A DNA stretch of 64,000 nucleotides from Cunninghamia lanceolata (taxonomy: Eukaryota > Streptophyta > Pinopsida > Cupressales > Cupressaceae): assembly GCA_027924645.1 (NCBI GenBank), contig BSBN01001807.1:11736001-11800000 (forward strand). Reading direction: 5' to 3'. Below are positions 46,001 to 57,165 of the stretch, one piece after another. Positions within the stretch are counted from its first letter, which is position 1; each line of letters opens with the position of its first letter. The notes under the pieces are model-generated. The model was not told where the DNA came from. It saw only the letters and a program-made list of their open reading frames with translations, and did not search any database. The position numbers were made by a program, and so were the translations under genes.

Positions 46001-46840
46001 TCATTTTTATTTTTATTTTTCTCCTTTTTGCAGTCTTTGTAAAAGTGCTTGGTCTTGCCATAGTTTTAATACTTAGCCTTGGAGTTTCTAGAATATTTGG
46101 ATCTCCCACAAGATTTAGATCTAGACATTTTTTCTTCTTGTCCTTCTTTCCTTTCTCCTTTGGTCTTCCATGAACAACCTCCTTAGTAGATTTGAAATAT
46201 TTCTATTGAATTTCCTTTGAGAGTAAAGAAGCCACTACCTCATCCATTTTGACCTTCAAGATGTGCTCCTAATTACCATCACCAAGTGATCCCATAAATC
46301 TGACAAATAATATTGTAGTGTCATGTAGTAATCCTCCATTTTCACTCTAATAGAGTGTATCTAGGTGACAATCATATTAAACACATTCAAATGCTCAACC
46401 ACATAACCACCACCATCCCTTTTCAAGGTGTATAACTTATTTCCTAGGAAAAGTTTGTTAACAGGGATTTAGTCTAGTACAAGTCTCCCAACTTCTCATA
46501 AAGAGCTTGTGTAGTGGCTTATTCATGTACATTAAACAAAACAAAATTTTCCAAGTAGAGCTTAATGAGGCCCTTTGACTTTCTATCCAATATATCCCAA
46601 TCATCTTGTGACATTATTGTGGGTTTGGATCCAAATATGATAGTCTATAGATCTCTATCTACAAGCATATCCTCCATCTTGAGCTTCCATGACTCAAATT
46701 TTATGCAAGCGAACCTCTCTATCTCTATCCTTGATGTGCTTTCCATTTTTGTGCAACAAGATCTCCTTTCACACAAGCTCCCACTAAAACCAATATTAAA
46801 ATAAAAGCCCTTGTCCCTAACACTTAGGACCCAAGGTGAT
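46001..46840 (-). pseudogene. Copia B gag region
   Basis: Heavily decayed; it lies between the primer-binding site and the protease, where gag belongs. A Lys-rich, Cys-containing stretch near 46120-46030 fits the zinc-knuckle zone. No intact domain remains. Confidence 0.5.
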
Positions 46841-46857
46841 CAAGCTCTAATATAAAA
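46841..46857 (-). other. Primer-binding site of copia B (decayed)
   Basis: Minus strand TTATATTAGAGCTTG directly after the LTR resembles TGGTATCAGAGC, the initiator-Met site. Confidence 0.6.
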
Positions 46858-47464
46858 TGAAAGGAATTAGAAGTGTGGAATACACTTCCTACACTAATCT
46901 ATGATAGGAGGTATGTGCAAAAATTAAATTGATCATATAGTTACAAGGAAATAAACATAAGAGCAATATACCATAACATAATGATTTACATTGAGAAAAA
47001 CTGTTTAGGAGAAAAACCTTACACTCTAAATCAACTCAATGTATTATTTAGTAATCAAATAGTTACAATACACTTGCAAAGTCTAAACCTTTATAGGAGT
47101 ATCACTAATAAGAGATCTAGAGAAATTATGGTAGCATAACAATACCTAAAAAACTTGCTATAAAACCTCTACCTCAAGCACCCAATAGATAGGAGAAGCA
47201 ATACATGAAACCATCAAATGGTAATTGAGAAACCATGAGCTAAACCACCCAAAATGGGGCACCTAAATCCCTAGTCAAAATCCAATGTCCAAATCCCAAG
47301 ATGAGTCCACAAGATAAAAATAACATATTCCTTACACTTATCATAAGTTCATCATAACCCACTCACCAACTTGGGCACTCTATTTTGGATCCATTATCTC
47401 CATTCAAAGATGCCTTATAATGTGTTATAACATACATCATAAGTTGATCAACAAGTGTAACTTT
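46858..47464 (-). repeat. 5' LTR of copia B, truncated by gypsy D
   Basis: Aligns with 6337-6945 (shared words: actaatctatga, aggaaataaacataa, caatataccata, aagagatct). The alignment ends at 'caacaagtgtaact', after which a gypsy LTR begins. The remaining 300 bp of the LTR are not seen in the window. Confidence 0.85.
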
Positions 47465-48665
47465 TGTACACCTAAAATTGACATGTTCCCAGATCAGGCT
47501 TTCATCTACCATAATTCACTTTAATTAAATAATTCTTAATTATTTGATTAGGTTCATCTATTGATTACCATCAATTTATCCTCCATGTTAATTAAATAAT
47601 TCCAATTATTTAATTAAATTATTTTTATTACTCTAAATTAATTAAACAATCCAAGTTATTTAATTAAATCATTAACTTTCCTATTTAAATTAATAAAATC
47701 AAATTTATTTATTTAAATATTCAAATTTCCCTCCACTTTAAATAAATTCAAAAATATTTATTTAAATAATCTATTTCCTCCAAATTGAATTAAATTTAAT
47801 ATTTAATTCAATTATCCCATGTGCACATAAAATTAAATAATTATTTATTTAATTTCCCATTTATCCTCACCCACCATAAATTCCTCCAATCAAAATTAGT
47901 TAATAGATCAATCAAATTAGTTAACTAAATCAGTCAAATGAGTTAACAGGTTAGTCAATCTAGTTAACTAGTCAATCAATTTAGTTGACTAGTCAATCAA
48001 TTGAGTTCACTAAGCAATCAACTCAGTCAACTAATCAATCAATTTAGTTCATTGATTAATCAATTCACTTAACTACTCAATCAATTCAATCAACTCTCCA
48101 ATCAATTCTATTAACTCCCTTGATGCATGAGAGGGGTTAGACACTTGTCCTTCTCTCATTCATGCACATTCTCTCAACCATCCTCAACCATTGATCTTTC
48201 TGATCATCCTCAACCATAGATCTGTTGTCTCACATGTCTATAAAAGAAGCTTCATTCTCTATTTCTGATCATCTCTCATTTTAAGTAAACTTATGCTGTC
48301 ATTTTCATTCCTTAGGAGATCAATATTTACATTATTAGCAAATAGAGCAATCCACATAACACAAGCAAGGAGCAATCAATTGAGTTTGGGTGTAACTTCA
48401 ATTCACTCAATCAATGTAGGCAATTTGTTTGTGCAAAAAGAAGGTAACTTGTGCTTGATTTTGATTATCTTTCGTTTATGTTTGCATTGCAAGTTTTCCC
48501 TGTCACATTTTGGCACACTCAGTAGTCTGACCCTTCTTGTTTGTGAGCGTTTGTTAATATTTTTTGTTGCAAATTCAGGTGTTTTTGGACAAAAATTTAG
48601 GAATCAACTTTCACAAACAACCTCCTATGCAAAAATTGACCTCACCGTTGAGTCTTGAGGCCTCA
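47465..48665 (+). repeat. 5' LTR of gypsy D
   Basis: Starts TGTACACCTAAAATTGACATG. U3 holds an AT-rich part and an array of 'agtcaatcaatttagttaact' variants (47890-48120). A TATAAAAG box lies at 48239-48246. The end is uncertain (about 48400-48665). It is the same family as the inverted LTR at about 51060-52129: shared start, CTCTCAT/CTCAACC blocks and TCTATAAAA. Confidence 0.7.
48239..48246 (+). promoter_or_regulatory. TATA box of gypsy D LTR
   Basis: TATAAAAG follows the 'catgtc' block, at the place that matches the TATA box of the inverted LTR (51377-51371). Confidence 0.65.
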
Positions 48666-49361
48666 CAGGTAAAAATCAACATATAATACCCCTACCTTTA
48701 GTTACTAAAAAAAATTGAAATTTTTTTACTATTGGTCTAGTTTTACACAAAAATTTAAAAAAAAAACACAATACAACATACAAAAAAAAAAGATTTTATT
48801 TATTCTTTATTAAGCAAACAACATTTAAAAAAACAAAATTAAAAAAAAAAGGTAAAAAATTAAAAAAAATAACAAACAAACAAAAATTATTAAAGTTTTT
48901 TTCAGGCCTCTCAGCCTTGTCCTCACACGAACACCTCCCCAACCCCTCCCCCAACCCCCCTTTGCCCTACCCCCATGCCCCCATCCCCCCTCTGCCCTAC
49001 CCTACCCCCATTCCCCCACTCCCATTCCCCCTACCCCCCACTACTCACAGCACCCTCAACCCCTCCCCTACCACCTGCATCCCTATCCACTGCCCTCCCC
49101 AATCCCGCCTCCCATTGTCCCTCCTCCTGCTCCACTGCTCCTCCCTTCCTCTACCGATGCCGTGCTCCACCTGCTGCAACCCGCTGCCCTGCCACTACTC
49201 ATCACCACTAAAAACCCTAACCTACAAAAGCAAATCATAACCAATAAGCATAAAAAAAAACAAATTAATAACAATAAATCAAAAAAAAAATATCAATAAA
49301 ATCAAAAACGAAAAAAACAAAACACAAAAAACCATTCACAAATCTATTCAACAAAACACTA
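48666..49361 (+). other. Leader of gypsy D with C-rich tract
   Basis: A-rich stretches (48700-48900, 49245-49340) surround a C-rich tract (48930-49200, many CCCC runs). The Pro-rich open frames here are by-products of the C runs. The minus strand could form G-quadruplexes. Confidence 0.55.
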
Positions 49362-50997
49362 ATGGAACCACTCCTAAAGCCATCATATATAGGTGTCCAA
49401 CACCAATCTCATACTTCAAATCAACCTTCTTCTTCAAGTCCAACCAACCCCTCTACTAAATCACTAAAACGACCTTCTTCTACTCCAAGCAATCTCATTT
49501 TTAATCACAAAAACCACCTTCCTCAAACATCACAAACAATCCCTTTACTTATCCATCATAACCATCATCTTCTTCTATCCCACACAATACCTCAACTAAT
49601 CCACAACAAACATCTTCATATATTCCCAACAATGCTTGTGCAAATCCTCCACAAGTATCTCACGCTCACTCTTCCACAGCCAACATACCCATTAATCCAT
49701 TCCAAAACTATCAACAACCACCGTCCAACTACCAACAACCACCATCCAACTACCAACAACCCCCATCTAACTATTCCCAACCTCCAAACCAAAACTACCA
49801 ACAACCACCATCTAACTATCAACAACCACCTTCTTCCACCATACAACAATATTATACACCACCACCGCTACTATCCAGGATGAAGCTCAAAATCCAAACA
49901 ATGGAAAAATAGCTTTTCAATCTTACACTCAGAAGCATAAAAAATCCTTTCTCATTTCAGAAAAATTGTCCTTATCCATTTGATCAAACTATCCCAATGC
50001 TCCCTTTTACTCCACACTTTGAAATACCCAAATTCGATAAGTATAAAGGAAAAAGTGACCCACAAGAGCATTTGAGAGAATTCCATATGGCTTGTTTAGA
50101 GGTGGCCGATGACGATACATATCTCTTACGCCTCTTCCCTCGCAGCCTTGGAGGGCAAGCCATGGATTGGTTTTCACGATTACCTCCAGGTATTAAATCC
50201 TTTAGTGATCTTTCTGAGATGTTTGTTAACCATTTCTAGTTTAACATTGAACAAGTTTCCATGATAGACTTATGTAACAACAAACAAAGAAATGGAGAAA
50301 CATTCACATCATTCTTGCAATGGTGGAGGAACATGGCCAACAGATGCTCTTGGCAAATACCTAAAAAATAAAAGGTCAACATATTTGTCCAAAACTTGAC
50401 CAAGAACTTGGCTTTTAGCTACAAATGCACTACACTAGCTCCTTTGAGGAAGTCATTTCAAAAGGAGCCAACATAGCAAAGACCCTTATCTCTAAAGGAC
50501 TAGTGAAAATCTTCAAAGAGACAAAAGACAACACTCCTGCATCAAATGACAAACCCCGCTTTTGGGCTAAAAACAAAAATGTTGTTGAAGATGGTGTTGT
50601 GAATGCCAAACTCGTCCAAATAGTCCAAACACCTCTTAACCTCCAAACACCGCAAAAAGACAATTCCACCCTTTTCAAGGACAATCCCAAACCAGACTTT
50701 ACAACCAAATGCAGATTCACTCCCCTAGGGGAACCCATCAAAAATGTCCTCAAGAAATTGATACAAAATAGCTTAATTATATTACCAAAATCCAGACAAT
50801 ATGAAGAACTGACTTTTAAACCCGCATTGTACAAGGACAACAAATACTGTGAATTCCATTGCATGAAAAGACACAAAATATCAGGATGTATGAAATTGAA
50901 AACCCTCATCGAAAATTTCATTGATCGCAAAGAAGTTGTCATTGATGGCGCTCCACCAAAAACAAATAAAGACCTTGTTAAGGGAAAATTGGAGTAA
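49362..50997 (+). pseudogene. Gypsy D gag
   Basis: Plus strand. A 21-bp tandem repeat encoding NYQQPPS units (about 49700-49840) leads, in the same frame with a TAG near 49909, into PHFEIPKFDKYKGKSDPQEHL, ETF and WWRNMANRCS, the conserved retrotransposon gag domain. After a further TAG (50237) and TAA, a shift leads to ORF 50425-50997: CRFTPLGEPIKNVLKKLIQN, YCEFHCMKRHKISGCMKLK (zinc-knuckle-like) and IDGAPP. Gag builds the particle. No protease or RT follows: the inverted LTR of element E lies directly downstream. Confidence 0.85.
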
Positions 50998-51060
50998 ACA
51001 TTAATAATCAATATATCAATATCAAAATACCCAAAACTCAACGAAATACAGAAACAAAGA
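50998..51060. other. Junction between gypsy D and gypsy E
   Basis: Gag-like codons fade out and the inverted LTR of E begins. The exact border was not fixed. Confidence 0.4.
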
Positions 51061-52129
51061 GATTAATCAAACAAAAGAATTTCAAAAACATTTGCAAACC
51101 TCAAATCTTTATAGCTTCCATTGGTCGCCTATCTCAATCGATCTTGCATGTATGAATAAGGCTATCAAAGAGTGCACTTCCTTGCTATAATTCCAAGATT
51201 GTAATGGCTATGATAATTTTGCAATGAAGATGAGCTCAACAACAATGGTAGTAGTATGGTAACAAGTGTGATCACAAGCAATGAAGGAATTGGTGCCAAA
51301 GGCGCACTGTAATTCTTGCAGAGTAATAATACTTAAAGCTTGGATGATTGATATGGAAGAACAGGGTTCATTTTATAGACTTGGGAAAGAGAAGATCAAC
51401 GGTATAGAAAGAATGAGAAGATCAACGGTATAGAACAGTTGAGGAACATGCACGAATAAGAAGACAAGTGTCTTGCTATATTTTGCATGAGAGAAATTAA
51501 AGAAATAGAAGAATGAGTTAACTGAAGAGATTAATCAATTAAAAGAATAGATCAATCAGTTAAGAGAATAGAACCAGAGAATAGAAATTGCATGAGAATA
51601 AAAAGATATTTTAACTCAAATAAATATTTAGAATATTCAATTGCATGTGCACAAGGATTGCATTATATTTAGAGATAACTCAATTTAGAAGAAATAGACA
51701 ACTTAAATAAATATTTGATTTATTTAAATTTAGAGAAGATATTATTGGAAGAAACAATTAAATAATTGGTATTATTTAATTTAGAATGAATTTGGAAGAA
51801 TAAATAAAATATTTGATTATATTTTATTTTTGGAGATTGAGAGGATTTAAATAAATTTGATTTGATTTATTCAAATTTGGAAGAATGGTTTTGATTTAAT
51901 TAAATAATTAAGAATTATTTAATTGTTTGGAAGAATTTAATTAAATAAAGGATTTTATTTAATTTTGACTTTAGAAGAGATAATTAAATATTTCGATATT
52001 TAATTAATTTAGAGGAATATGAATCAAATAAATAAATTTATTTATTTATTTATTGATAGAGGAATTAGAAGGGAATAAATATTAAGAATATTTATTTAGA
52101 CTAAATCGTGTCATTTTTAGGCGTATACA
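51060..52129 (-). repeat. 3' LTR of gypsy E
   Basis: On the minus strand it starts TGTATACGCCTAAAAATGACACG at 52129, directly after a polypurine tract. It contains AT-rich U3, an AACTGATTGATC block and a TATAAAA box (51377-51371). It is related to the LTR at 47465. The lower end is approximate (a TG near 51093 is a candidate). Confidence 0.8.
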
Positions 52130-52142
52130 TTTTGCCCCTCTT
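52130..52142 (-). other. Polypurine tract of gypsy E
   Basis: Minus strand AAGAGGGGCAAAA precedes the LTR start at 52129. Confidence 0.75.
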
Positions 52143-52428
52143 TGATGCAATGTGTTTTATCACGTTGTTTCAAAGAATAGATTGTCTGATAATGATACAT
52201 GCTCTAGTTTGCCCCTGGTACAGGTTATGATGATAGGATGCCCCCTCGGGAGATTAGACGGGAAAAAGACAGAAGGACGAGAGATGGACAATCTCATGAA
52301 GACAAAGGGAAAACTTGGTTAGGTTTGAAGAAAACAAGATGCGTTTCAGAGAAATGGGAAGAAAACTAGAAGAAACAGGTGTGGGAAGTAGTCATAGTCA
52401 CCACTTAGCTAGTTTAGGGTTTGCATGC

Positions 52429-52436
52429 TATATATA
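52429..52436 (+). promoter_or_regulatory. TATA box of the antisense gene in gypsy E
   Basis: A TATATATA box in 'gcatgctatatataggagc' is followed after about 70-130 bp by a GC-richer, leader-like stretch and a splice-donor-like 'gaggtagga' near 52590. It would drive the plus-strand gene at 53.2 kb, antisense to the retrotransposon. Confidence 0.5.
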
Positions 52437-52639
52437 GGAGCTGGGTCCACAAGACAATTTATTTGCACACTTGGCTTTGTTTGATTTGCTTCTGAGAGCT
52501 TAGGAGAGCATAGAGTAGTCAGCACGAGGATTGATATTCCACACGAGGAGCATTGCCTTGAGTGAGTCTGATGATTCGACCAGCCAGCAGAGGTAGGACC
52601 CCCGGTATGTATCTCAAAAAATTTCCCCTAGATTCAATT

Positions 52640-52930
52640 TTTAGCGCAATAAACGCTAGGCAAAAATAGGATAGAAAAATGCGCTAGATTGCAGTTTGGC
52701 GCATATGACATGTGAAACTGTGCATCTGTCAAACTTTGGTGCATTTAGGATATAGAATAGCGCATATACTAAAGCTGTGCATGCATGAGTTAAGTCAGCA
52801 CATGCATAATTATGCAGTGCATTTACGGTATGAAACGATGCATGCAACTGGGCGGCGCATGCATGAAATCTTGTGGTGCATTTGATAAGAAATGGTACAT
52901 GTACCTTCTATTATGGCGCATATGATATAG
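52640..52930 (+). repeat. Degenerate repeats of 'gcgcatatga/gtgcatgcatga'
   Basis: About ten copies of a loosely 25-35-bp unit with GCAT cores, several palindromic (tgcatgca), lie in the probable first intron of the antisense gene. Confidence 0.6.
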
Positions 52931-53203
52931 ATAGGCAGTTTACTTAAAAGAATTGACTCGATTGGCATCCTATTTAACGTGTCAATCGATAAGCTATCTC
53001 TGAGATTGCAGGAATCTAGTCAAGAGATGTAGTGTGTTGTTTTGATCAATTTGATATGTTAAGTTAGTTGATATGTTTCTATAGATATGTTAAGCATGGT
53101 ACTTGCAGCATTAGGTTGACACCTTGCTTTGCGTGCTTACAAGAGGACATACAAGATACATTGATGTCAAGGGAGCAATTTCCCATGCTAATGTTGCAGT
53201 GAC

Positions 53204-55165
53204 ATGTTGACCGAGATGGATCGAGAGGCACTCGACACGATGGGTTTAGACTATGTTTGCTTTATGCCAGAGGTTCGAGCAAACCGTGACTTACTTACTA
53301 TAGTAGTAGAGAGGTTTCACAGCAAGGATGGGACCTTCCACTTCCTGACAGGTGAGATGATGGTGACCTTGGAGGATGTATACAGGATACTCCACTTACC
53401 GATTAAGGGAGAGCTCGTTGAGTATGATCCACAGCGGGATGCAAGACTTGCAGAGTGCAGGTGAGTATTTGACGACCCTGAGCTATTAGGACAAGCCATC
53501 TCCTGGTAGGACATTCATGATACTATGACTATTTCCCAAGGATAGTAGCAGGACTGATCAGAGGCGTTGTATGCCCTGATAGGAGATCAAATGAGTTCCT
53601 GATTGGATGGGGACGGATCATGGAGCAGATGGTCATAGAGGGCACCCGTTATGCTTCGGGCATTTACGTGCTGGCACACCTATACCACGACATGCATTAG
53701 GTGGTATACCACAGGGGTGCTAGTTTATCAACAAGTGTGTCATTGTTGCAGTTTTGGCTATGGGAGCACATAGCGATCACTAGACTGATTTGTGTTTTTC
53801 ACAAACAGAGAGGAGAGCCATACAGCTATGGCTACGTTGGAGTAATTTCCCAACATAGGCTAGGTAAGCTTGAGTATTGGAGGCATGCATTGGATGGAGT
53901 AGATGTGGTCGTTTGGTGACCATATCTAGACTGTGAGCCTTGGGAGGATGAGGCGGACGAGCTACCGTACTGCTATCAGACTCGGTGGTTGATAGGACAG
54001 ATACGGTTTATCCTAGAGAGACAGATTGTCAGCCAGGTTCAGAGATAGTTTGGGAGGAGGTAGGGCATGCCATAGGGGCATGCTCTGTTCACACAGACTC
54101 ACACTGAGAGATTTAGATGGGGGCCAGTGGCGTCCTATGAGGAGGCAGTGGAAGAGTTTCAATAGACTCCTTATGTTGCCTGGGATATGAGGAGAGAGAT
54201 TGTAGATGCTAGGATGATGCAGGACTATGAGGAGTGGTTCACTGCTCATCCATTTCTGAGATACTCAGGGCCTGGGGAGCTAGTTCCTCATATAGATGAG
54301 GAAGATTCAGATGATGAGGGCCAAGTTGGCAGGAGGAGGAGGAGGAGAGGAGGATGGGGAGGTGGTGGAGATGGTGGAGGAGGGAGAGGTGGTGGAGGTG
54401 ATGGAGGAGGGGGTGTGGTGGTGATGGAGATAGACCTAGACAGAGGAGGAGAGCTGGGGAGGGACCTTCCCACGCTTAGTAGGGAGTGCCATTAGAGGTT
54501 GCACAGCAGGCACAGATGCCGCCACCGCAGCAGGTACCCTAGCCATAGGGGTAGGGACAAGCACATGCATCTCAGGGTCCAGCATAGTCAGATGTCTAGG
54601 AGAGGGCCATAGTTATGCTAAGAGGATAGGTTAGGTAGCTGCGGGCATAGCTTAGGATGGTTCAGGCTCGGTGGGAGATAGATGCAGAGGTTATCTCAGG
54701 GCTCACTAGAGAGCGAGATATGGCAGAGGCGCATATACGAGTTATCTAAGTAGAGCAGGATACACCAGTGTTAGCGCTTGGGATAAATGCCACAAGTAGC
54801 ATTTTGGCTGAGTAGGTACACCAGGCACAGGCACAACTAGTATAGGCACAGACACAACTAGCACAGGCACAGACATAGTTGGCGCAGGTGTAGGGTGAGC
54901 TTTTTAGAGTGCAGGCTCAGACATAGTATTATTGAGGTTTATACCATGGTGCTATGCCAGTTAGTTAGAGGGCCCCGAGCTATAGGAGCTAGTCTATGGC
55001 CTCCCAGAGAGCAGGTGGATCAAGGTCAGGAGCCTCCGTGATGGGCCCATAGCAGTCTGGGGCCAGCGGAGGAGGGGATTCAGGAGACACTGCTAGGAGT
55101 AGCGGTTCACAGCAGCAGGGATAGAAGACACTTGTAGATATTTTGGCTCCTACGTACACTTTTTG
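53204..55165 (+). pseudogene. Plant-mobile-domain-like gene, antisense in gypsy E
   Basis: From ATG 53204, ORF 53204-53464 carries FHFLTGEMMVTLEDVYRILH and LPIKGE, the signature of plant mobile domain (aminotransferase-like) proteins. It continues past a TGA as VFDDPELLGQAIS, LSTSVSLLQFWLWEHIAI (53720), GPVASYEEAVEEF and VAWDMRREIVDARMMQDYEEWF. An Arg/Gly-rich segment (54320-54420) and a Gln/Ala coiled segment (54820-54900) follow, ending near TYTF, TGA 55165. Stops are mostly TAG. The gene lies between integrase and 3' LTR on the opposite strand; extra ORFs of this kind are known from Tat-lineage elements. Confidence 0.8.
54325..54480 (+). repeat. G-rich (ggaggtggt)n tract in the mobile-domain gene
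   Basis: GGAGG/GGTGG runs encode Arg- then Gly-rich protein. On DNA or RNA level they are candidate G-quadruplex sequences. Confidence 0.7.
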
Positions 55166-57165
55166 ATGGCTCAAATAGCCAGATATGCATATGTACCACT
55201 TTTGTATTTTGAGACATGTATCACTATCTTTGAGATGTATTCATTGTATATGATATTGACTCAGAGATGGACCTCTTGCCATTGTACATTTGGACATTTT
55301 TATGATATTTATATGATGATGCAACTATTTGATGCTCTCTATATGCAGTTTGCTCATTCTATGTTATGGATGCATTTCTATTTGTATGATGTTACTCATG
55401 TGATGCATATTTTGACTATGTCTACATGATGCTATGTGATGTTATCTAATGCAGACTTTTATATGATGCTATGTGACTTAATGCAAACTTAGATGTTTTA
55501 CTTGATATGCCTCTAATGTGTAAATGCAGATGGTATCTATATTATTATGCAGTTTATGCGATGCACTTTATCTATATTTTTGATTTGATTTTTTTTTTGG
55601 TTAACGCTATGTGATGATTGCAAAATGTACATGGATGACCTAATGCACTTTATTATGTATGCAACTGATTTAATCATGTAAATGACTATATCATGTGATA
55701 TGATATGCAACTATATGCTATGTTTTTGTGATGTCCAAATGTACCCTATCGACACATAGATGACATAATGGTAGATAGAAGATTGATTGAAAGAATGACT
55801 GTATTGTTACTCTGCATTGTTTGGATCTTTTATTGCATGGGATACGGATGTATGGATGTATAATGGATGCTTTGTTTTGGACATCTTGATGGTGCAAGTA
55901 TTTTGAAATGCTTAATTCATCATTGGGTGATTTTTTTGGTACTTTTTCTGAATGTTGTAAGTTAATACAAGCATCTAGGTATAATTGAACCGAGATGACC
56001 TAAGTATTTCTTGAGTATCAACAGATAAGGATTACCCCCATTCATTTTCAACCTTTGATGTCCTTGATGATCTTTTGCCAATCATGTCGTTAGACAAGGC
56101 TTCACATTACTAGAGATTAATCCACAAACAACAAACAAAGAAAAGAATTATGCCCCCATCATAGCATCTCTAGCTTTTGGCATCCTTGAGTAGCATAGAA
56201 AGACATGATAGCAGAAATCAAGACTCCGTAACTTAACCATGATTCCAACCACAAAACATATTTGCATTTAGATGTGTTTGTTTCTTGCCATAATTTAGGT
56301 AAAATGATCTAGAATGACTTAGGTATTTGCTTTCTTTGTTTTTGATAGGTTGAGGTGTTGCATCAAAATTTTTGCTTGAAAGCGGGTTTTGCTTGTGCTT
56401 GCTTGCCTGGTGAAAGATTCCACAATCCTTATTGGTGAGACGGACCCTAAGGGACTGACCTAGTGCCTCGGGGGCTCATTGCTAAATGGCCTTGCCTACG
56501 TGATGATGCAGAGGCAATGTAGTTCAGGGTAAACCCTAACAGACCTAAGACCTAGGTGATAGAAAGTGGCATGGACTTAGATAGATAGAAGGACTAGACA
56601 CGCAATGGATGGGACAATGGGAGCCTCAGGCGCGCATTGAAAGAATGGCCTTGCCTACATGACAACACAGAGGCAATGTAGTTCATGGACTTGGACCATG
56701 TGGATACTGATGAGAGACACTATGCTAGGCTGACACTATGGATAGGATATGGGATAAAACCTTGGTTGACAAGGCAACAAAGAGATAGAGTATCAAGCCA
56801 TGATAGGTTACCATTAGGATTTTATTATCTAACAGATATGGGTCAAATGGGATATGAGTCAAGGAAGAATAGACACAAGGTGATTGGTTTCCCAAAGATG
56901 GAGGAAGCGGTTTATCACAAGTAATGCCTGTTTACCAGGTTTTCACCACTTGCTTTTATTTCCATGAAAGCTAGAAAGTATGCATGATGCTTGTTTGCCA
57001 GGTTTTCATCATGATACCTTGTTTGCCAGGTTTTCACCAAAGGATTTTTTTTTGTACTTTTCTAATTTTTTGATTTTTTTGTATTTTTCTGGTTTTTTTT
57101 TGTATTTTTCTAATTTTTTGATTTTTTTTGTATTTTATGCCTCCCTTACACTGGGGTTCTCTTAG
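55166..57165. other. Spacer between antisense gene and integrase of gypsy E
   Basis: No gene. Contents: 'tatgatgc' rich stretch (55300-55500); a 41-bp sequence (atggccttgcctac...gtagttca) repeated at about 56490 and 56644; 'cttgtttgccaggttttcacc' repeats (56925-57040); T-rich tandem units 'tttgtatttttctaatttt' (57045-57135). The region from 56400 may be 3' untranslated sequence of gypsy E. Confidence 0.5.

Larger units (their letters stand above)
6337..47464 (-). mobile_element. Copia retrotransposon B (host of the nest)
   Basis: A minus-strand Ty1/copia element whose two LTRs (6337-7244 and 46858-47464) align from end to end apart from a right-end truncation. Between them, protease, integrase and the first half of reverse transcriptase lie at 46 to 43.6 kb; the second half of reverse transcriptase and RNase H lie at 10.7 to 9.9 kb. 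The 32.9-kb gap is element A with the CACTA inside it. LTR identity over the compared stretch is roughly 84% by eye, so it is old. All coding domains are riddled with stops. Confidence 0.85.

Noticed and set aside
48917..49240. Pro-rich ORFs as a secreted or cell-wall protein
   Set aside because: They come from C-runs in a retroelement leader, with no signal peptide and no repeat of extensin type.
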